Assembly: GCF_002894645.1 (NCBI RefSeq)
Contig: NZ_NCQY01000030.1
Coordinates: 1 to 64,000 of the forward strand
DNA: 64,000 nt
Direction: 5' to 3'
Source of the DNA: Salinibacter altiplanensis
GTDB taxonomy: Bacteria; Bacteroidota; Rhodothermia; Rhodothermales; Salinibacteraceae
The notes under the pieces are model-generated. The model was not told the DNA's origin and ran no database searches. It saw only the letters and a program-made list of their open reading frames with translations. This document shows, one piece after another, positions 60,491 to 64,000 of the stretch; positions within the stretch are counted from its first letter, which is position 1; every line of letters starts with the position of its first letter. The position numbers were made by a program, and so were the translations under genes.

Positions 60491-62566
60491 CTACCGCAGC
60501 TGGGTGCGGTTGTCTTCGATTGAGGCGTCTTCTTTGAGGGCCGCGATCCAGTCGGACGACACTTGCTGGCGGCGTTGCTTGAGCAGTTGCTGGCGCAGTT
60601 GCTGGCGCTTCTGGTCCGTCAGTGGGGGCGGAGAGGTCTTCTGCGTGGTTTGTACGACGAAGGCCGCGTTGGCGCCCGCCACCACGCCAGAGGTTTCGCC
60701 CTCGTCGAGTCCAAAGACAGTGCCGACGAACTGCGGCTCTTGGCCGAGCCCGGGCACGGTGCTGGTGGAGTAGGTGATGTCCGACTGCGTGCGACGCTCC
60801 GTGTTGAGGACCTCCGGCAGGGCGTCAAATGAGTTCTGGGCGAGGGCCCGTTCCATGCGCCGGGTCTGGACCGCGCGCTTCTTCTGAAGCTCCACCTGCG
60901 GACGGATTTGTGCCTTGACCTCGCTGAACGAGCGGTAGCCCTCAGGGGTGACGTTCGTCACCTCCGCCACCACGAACTTGTTACTCAACTCGATGACGTC
61001 GCTGATCGCGCCGTTGGAGGCGGACTCCAAGAACTGAGACAGGGCGGCGCTTTGGCCGATGCCGGGGACGGAGGACTGGTCGGTCTCTACCTGCACCTCC
61101 TCCACGGACAGACCTAGGCGCTGCGCCTCTTCTGCGAACCCGCCTTCCTCCTCGGCGAAGTAGGCGAGATCGCCCAACTGGCTCTCCTTGTCGGAGAGGG
61201 TCGCCTGGCTCGGGCTCAGGTTGTAGGCCAGGTCGGTCACCCGAACGGCCTGCTCGGCACGGGCTTCGACTCGAATGAGGTGGTAGCCAAATTCGGACCG
61301 AATGGGGCCGACGAGGCTCCCGGGCTCGGCCCCGAAGGCCGCCTCCTCAAACGCGTCCACCATGCTGCCACGGGCAAACCAGCCCAAATCGCCGCCGTCG
61401 GAGGCGGACCCATCGTCTGAGTACCGCCGGGCCAGCTCGGCGAATGAAGCCGCACCGGACTCGACGCTGTCCCGTATTGCCTGCAGCCGACCAGCCTGTT
61501 CGGGGTCCGCCTGGTTGGTCTCCAAGAGAATGTGACGGGCGTGGAGGAAGTCGTTCTCGGCGGGGCGGGTGCCGCGAATCTTGAGGAGATGCGCCTGACC
61601 GCCACCAAAGACCGGGCCGACAATCCGTCCGGGCTCGGGAGCGGCGTACACCGAGTCGGCGATGCGGGCGCTCATCTGGTCCGGGGTGCGATATGCCCTG
61701 GAGAAGTCTTGATCCGAGGCGTTGTTGAGCAGGAAAAGGGAGTCATTCTCGGTGGCCCTGAAGTCTGTGCGCAGGTCGTTCAGGTCGCCCGCGATCCCGG
61801 ACGAGTCCTCCGCCGTGGCTTCTTTCGAGGTCGTCGCGTACTGTAGCGTGACCGTCTTTTCGCGCTTGTAGTCCTCGCGGTTGTTGTCGTAGTAGTCGCG
61901 GAGGTCGGACTCCGTGACCGTGATGGAGTCGTCGGGGACGCGGGCGTACCGAAGGCCGACGTACTGGGCGGAGGCGGAAGCATTCTGGCGGCGGTAGTGG
62001 TCTTCGATGTCTGCCTCCGACACCTGAATTGTAGACTGGACGAGGGAGCTCATTTTTTGCTGTCGCCGCTGTCGCCGCAGAAACTCCTCCAGCTTGATCC
62101 ACTGGGTGCGGGCCTCAGGGTTGGAGGCCATGTTCTGCAGCAGCTGATAGTTAATCTGCCCGGTCGAGTCGGCAAACTGCCGACGGATAACGGGATGCGG
62201 ATTCTCGCCGAACACCATTTCTTCGACCTCGGAGTCGGTGACCGAGATGCCCAGCCGCTCCATCTCCTGCTGGAGAAGCTCCTGGTTGATGACCTGGTTG
62301 TAGGCCTGCTCCCGCACCCGGCTTTCCATCTGAGGATTCATGTCCCCACCCAGCTGCTGTTGAAACCGCTGGCGCTGACGCTTGAGAATGCGCTGGTAGT
62401 CCTCATTCTGAACCGGAGTGCCATTGACGGTGGCCACATTCCGGGTTGTCTGGTTCATGGCCGAAAAGACATCGGAATCCTGGAGGGTCCAGATGATCCC
62501 AAACGAAAGGACAAGAATCCAAAGAATCACTCCGGTGTTCTGCCGGAGCTTGTTCATCGCGCCCAT
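60491..62566 (-). CDS. ppiD: PpiD-type periplasmic chaperone with parvulin domain
   Basis: 691 residues with an N-terminal membrane anchor ('GVILWILVLSFGIIWTLQDS') and a SurA-type chaperone domain ('RVREQAYNQVINQELLQQEM'). A parvulin prolyl-isomerase domain lies near the middle: 'FLHARHILLETNQADPEQAG', 'YSDDGSASDGGDLGWFARG' and 'FGYHLIRVEARAEQ'. A second, degenerate parvulin-like region follows ('VVAEVTNVTPEGYRSFSEVK'). It helps fold outer-membrane proteins. A Met three codons after the start is an alternative N-terminus. Confidence 0.93.
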   Translation of the reverse strand: MGAMNKLRQNTGVILWILVLSFGIIWTLQDSDVFSAMNQTTRNVATVNGTPVQNEDYQRILKRQRQRFQQQLGGDMNPQMESRVREQAYNQVINQELLQQEMERLGISVTDSEVEEMVFGENPHPVIRRQFADSTGQINYQLLQNMASNPEARTQWIKLEEFLRRQRRQQKMSSLVQSTIQVSEADIEDHYRRQNASASAQYVGLRYARVPDDSITVTESDLRDYYDNNREDYKREKTVTLQYATTSKEATAEDSSGIAGDLNDLRTDFRATENDSLFLLNNASDQDFSRAYRTPDQMSARIADSVYAAPEPGRIVGPVFGGGQAHLLKIRGTRPAENDFLHARHILLETNQADPEQAGRLQAIRDSVESGAASFAELARRYSDDGSASDGGDLGWFARGSMVDAFEEAAFGAEPGSLVGPIRSEFGYHLIRVEARAEQAVRVTDLAYNLSPSQATLSDKESQLGDLAYFAEEEGGFAEEAQRLGLSVEEVQVETDQSSVPGIGQSAALSQFLESASNGAISDVIELSNKFVVAEVTNVTPEGYRSFSEVKAQIRPQVELQKKRAVQTRRMERALAQNSFDALPEVLNTERRTQSDITYSTSTVPGLGQEPQFVGTVFGLDEGETSGVVAGANAAFVVQTTQKTSPPPLTDQKRQQLRQQLLKQRRQQVSSDWIAALKEDASIEDNRTQLR

Positions 62567-62814
62567 GGAGACGTGAGGGTGTTGGTGAGGAAGACGTGTT
62601 CCGTGAATCGGTCCTGATCAGAAGCCCAAAGACTCCTGCACTGTACCTTATTCCGTAACAGATTGTTCGCGCTGGAGACGGAATCGGCACGGGGGAGCCA
62701 CCGGAACGACCCGATGGCCCCTAGGCACATCGACTGGGGGGACGCGTTATTGCCATTCCCCGTGCCCCCCGAAGTCTCGAAGGGGGGCCAGTGCCCGCAG
62801 GTCCTTCCGTCCCC

Positions 62815-63726
62815 ATGCGCATCGTCCGACGTTCCTCCATGTTCACGACGGGGCTTCTGGCCCTGATCTTCGGCGGTGGGGGCGCGGTGGTCGGGCACGA
62901 AGTGACTTCGGTGGGGCCGGCGCTGGGGCTCGCCCCGGCAGCGGTGGTGCTCGTGGTGGGGCTTTGGCGCCCGTGGCGGCGCTGGCGAGTGGCACAGACG
63001 GATCTCTTGCCTGCGCACAGGCAGTGGATCCAAGAACGGGTGCCCCTCTACCAAAAACTAGATTCGGCGGGCCGGGCCCGGTTTGAGCGCGATGTACAAT
63101 TCGCCCTGGACGAGTATTCCTTCGAGGGCGTTCAAGGGGTTACGGGGACCGACCCGCTGCGACTCAGTGTCGCCGCGGGGATCGCGGTGCTGCTGCACGG
63201 ACGGCCCTCCTGGGAGCTTCCGGGGAGTCGGTCGGTGCTGTTCTACCCGGAGCGGTTCGACGAGACCTATCACGGAAACATCACGGCCCGCTACGACGGG
63301 ATGGCCCATCAGCAGGGGCCCCTCATCCTCACGGTCGCCGCGGTGCGGCGCAGCTGGGAGGAGCCGGGCGACGGAAACAACGTGGTCCTTCACGAGCTGG
63401 CCCATCTCTTCGATTTTGACAACGAAGGGGCGGACGGCGTGCCCTCCCTCGTTGATCCGGGGTCGGCCCCCGACTGGCAGGCGTTGGTGCGGGAAGAGAT
63501 GCGTCGGATTCGAGAGGGGCGGTCGCTGTTGCGGCCGTACGGGGCGGAGGCGCCGTCGGAGTTCTTCGCCGTGGCGGTGGAGCACTTCTTTGAGCAGCCG
63601 GTCCCCATGGCCCGTCGGCACGACGAGTTGTTCCGGGCCCTGGTCTCGTTTTTCCGGGTGGACCCCCGCACCGGAGCGGTGGGCGCCGCGGCCGTGGAGG
63701 CCGTGGTGGAAGCGGGGGCTACGTAA
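62815..63726 (+). CDS. MtfA-like zinc peptidase (M90 family)
   Basis: 303 residues from the ATG at 62815 ('MRIVRRSSMFTTGLLALIFG'). Two N-terminal membrane helices precede an MtfA-type domain. Its zinc site HELAH lies in 'NNVVLHELAHLFDFDNEGAD', with downstream 'GAEAPSEFFAVAVEHFFEQP' supplying the further ligand region. MtfA interacts with the Mlc repressor in E. coli and is a peptidase; here only the fold and zinc site can be claimed. Its end overlaps the convergent aminotransferase gene by 8 bases. Confidence 0.88.
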   Translation: MRIVRRSSMFTTGLLALIFGGGGAVVGHEVTSVGPALGLAPAAVVLVVGLWRPWRRWRVAQTDLLPAHRQWIQERVPLYQKLDSAGRARFERDVQFALDEYSFEGVQGVTGTDPLRLSVAAGIAVLLHGRPSWELPGSRSVLFYPERFDETYHGNITARYDGMAHQQGPLILTVAAVRRSWEEPGDGNNVVLHELAHLFDFDNEGADGVPSLVDPGSAPDWQALVREEMRRIREGRSLLRPYGAEAPSEFFAVAVEHFFEQPVPMARRHDELFRALVSFFRVDPRTGAVGAAAVEAVVEAGAT

Positions 63727-64000
63727 CCGGGCCGGTCGCATCGACGGCACAGGAGCGGTAGGCGCCCGATGTGAGGGCGTTGCCGATCAGATCGAAGGCC
63801 CGGTCGATCTCGTCCCTGGTGTTCCAGACGAACGGGGCCATGCGGAGAACTTCGTTGCGACGACTGTCGGTGTAGACGTGCTGCTGCTTGAGGTGGGCCG
63901 CAAGGTGTTCGGCCTCCGGCACCTCCAAAAGCACCATCGCACTGCGTTCGTCGGGGGCGCGAGGGGAGCGCAGGGGCACGTCGAGGGCATCGGCCCGTTC
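63719..64000 (-). CDS. Class V aminotransferase family, C-terminal part; start outside the window
   Basis: The frame is open to the window edge, so only the last ~93 residues are present. 'SAMVLLEVPEAEHLAAHL' and 'TDSRRNEVLRMAPFVWNTRD' match the C-terminal small domain of class V PLP enzymes such as kynureninase or cysteine-desulfurase relatives. The PLP lysine region is not in the window, so the specific enzyme cannot be named. Its end overlaps the MtfA-like gene by 8 bases, convergent. Confidence 0.75.
   Translation of the reverse strand, partial: ERADALDVPLRSPRAPDERSAMVLLEVPEAEHLAAHLKQQHVYTDSRRNEVLRMAPFVWNTRDEIDRAFDLIGNALTSGAYRSCAVDATGPVT

Overview
The window comes from a GC-rich, halophilic-looking member of the Bacteroidota/Rhodothermota side of the tree, most like Salinibacter and its relatives. 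This is an inference from several signs. The proteins are rich in Asp and Glu. Start codons almost never have a Shine-Dalgarno sequence (rpsF, rpsR, rplI, prfA). There are lamin-tail and sorting-tail-type secreted proteins, many small lipoproteins, and a full SUF iron-sulfur system. Most of the window is chromosomal core with short intergenic gaps.

Region by region. (1) 1-7250 is visibly AT-richer than the rest. It holds the end of an unknown protein, a giant STAND-type NTPase with an N-terminal nuclease-like domain (candidate phage defence), a small Cys-rich protein and an XRE regulator, and reads as an acquired island. A motif repeated three times at exactly 56-bp steps lies between it and prfA. 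(2) 7745-10177: prfA, then rpsF-rpsR-rplI. (3) 10240-11132: about 0.9 kb with no convincing gene. (4) 11133-16218, minus strand: a trans-sulfuration enzyme behind dnaA, 4-hydroxyphenylpyruvate dioxygenase and a TonB-like protein. (5) 16565-25328: an MDR-type reductase, an FAD oxidoreductase, a DUF4174 protein, an M1 peptidase with a barrel-like tail, an HU protein, a zinc-ribbon/TPR protein and a TPM protein. (6) 25508-34539: a VOC protein, a Fis-type AAA+ regulator without the sigma-54 contact loop, then sufT-sufE-sufS-sufD-sufC-sufB on the minus strand with a divergent sufA. The shared suf upstream region carries a candidate tandem operator. (7) 34661-43000: lipoproteins, two DUF192 paralogues, a GNAT enzyme, a HemW-like protein without its radical-SAM cysteines, a voltage-sensor-like protein without a pore, nurA, a SWIM protein and a type III polyketide synthase. 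(8) 42806-52660, minus strand: lamin-tail protein, M20 amidohydrolase, VWA-type membrane protein, subtilase, Ca2+/Na+ antiporter and a two-domain cytidine deaminase. (9) 52989-55938: small proteins, a decayed TolC-type gene and tRNA-Leu(UAA). (10) 55939 to the end: panC-panD, a 3-hydroxyacyl-CoA dehydrogenase, phoH, dapF, a PpiD-type chaperone, an MtfA-like peptidase and the end of a class V aminotransferase.

The most striking object is the tRNA-Leu(UAA) gene at 54896-55175. It is interrupted between the first and second anticodon bases by a 194-nt group I intron with recognisable P, Q, R and S core elements, a U.G splice-site pair and a terminal G. This intron is the classic cyanobacterial/plastid trnL intron, here in what looks like a Rhodothermota-type chromosome. 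Other leads are the solitary STAND NTPase, the HemW homologue with all three cluster cysteines replaced in register, the poreless voltage-sensor protein and the suf operator pair.
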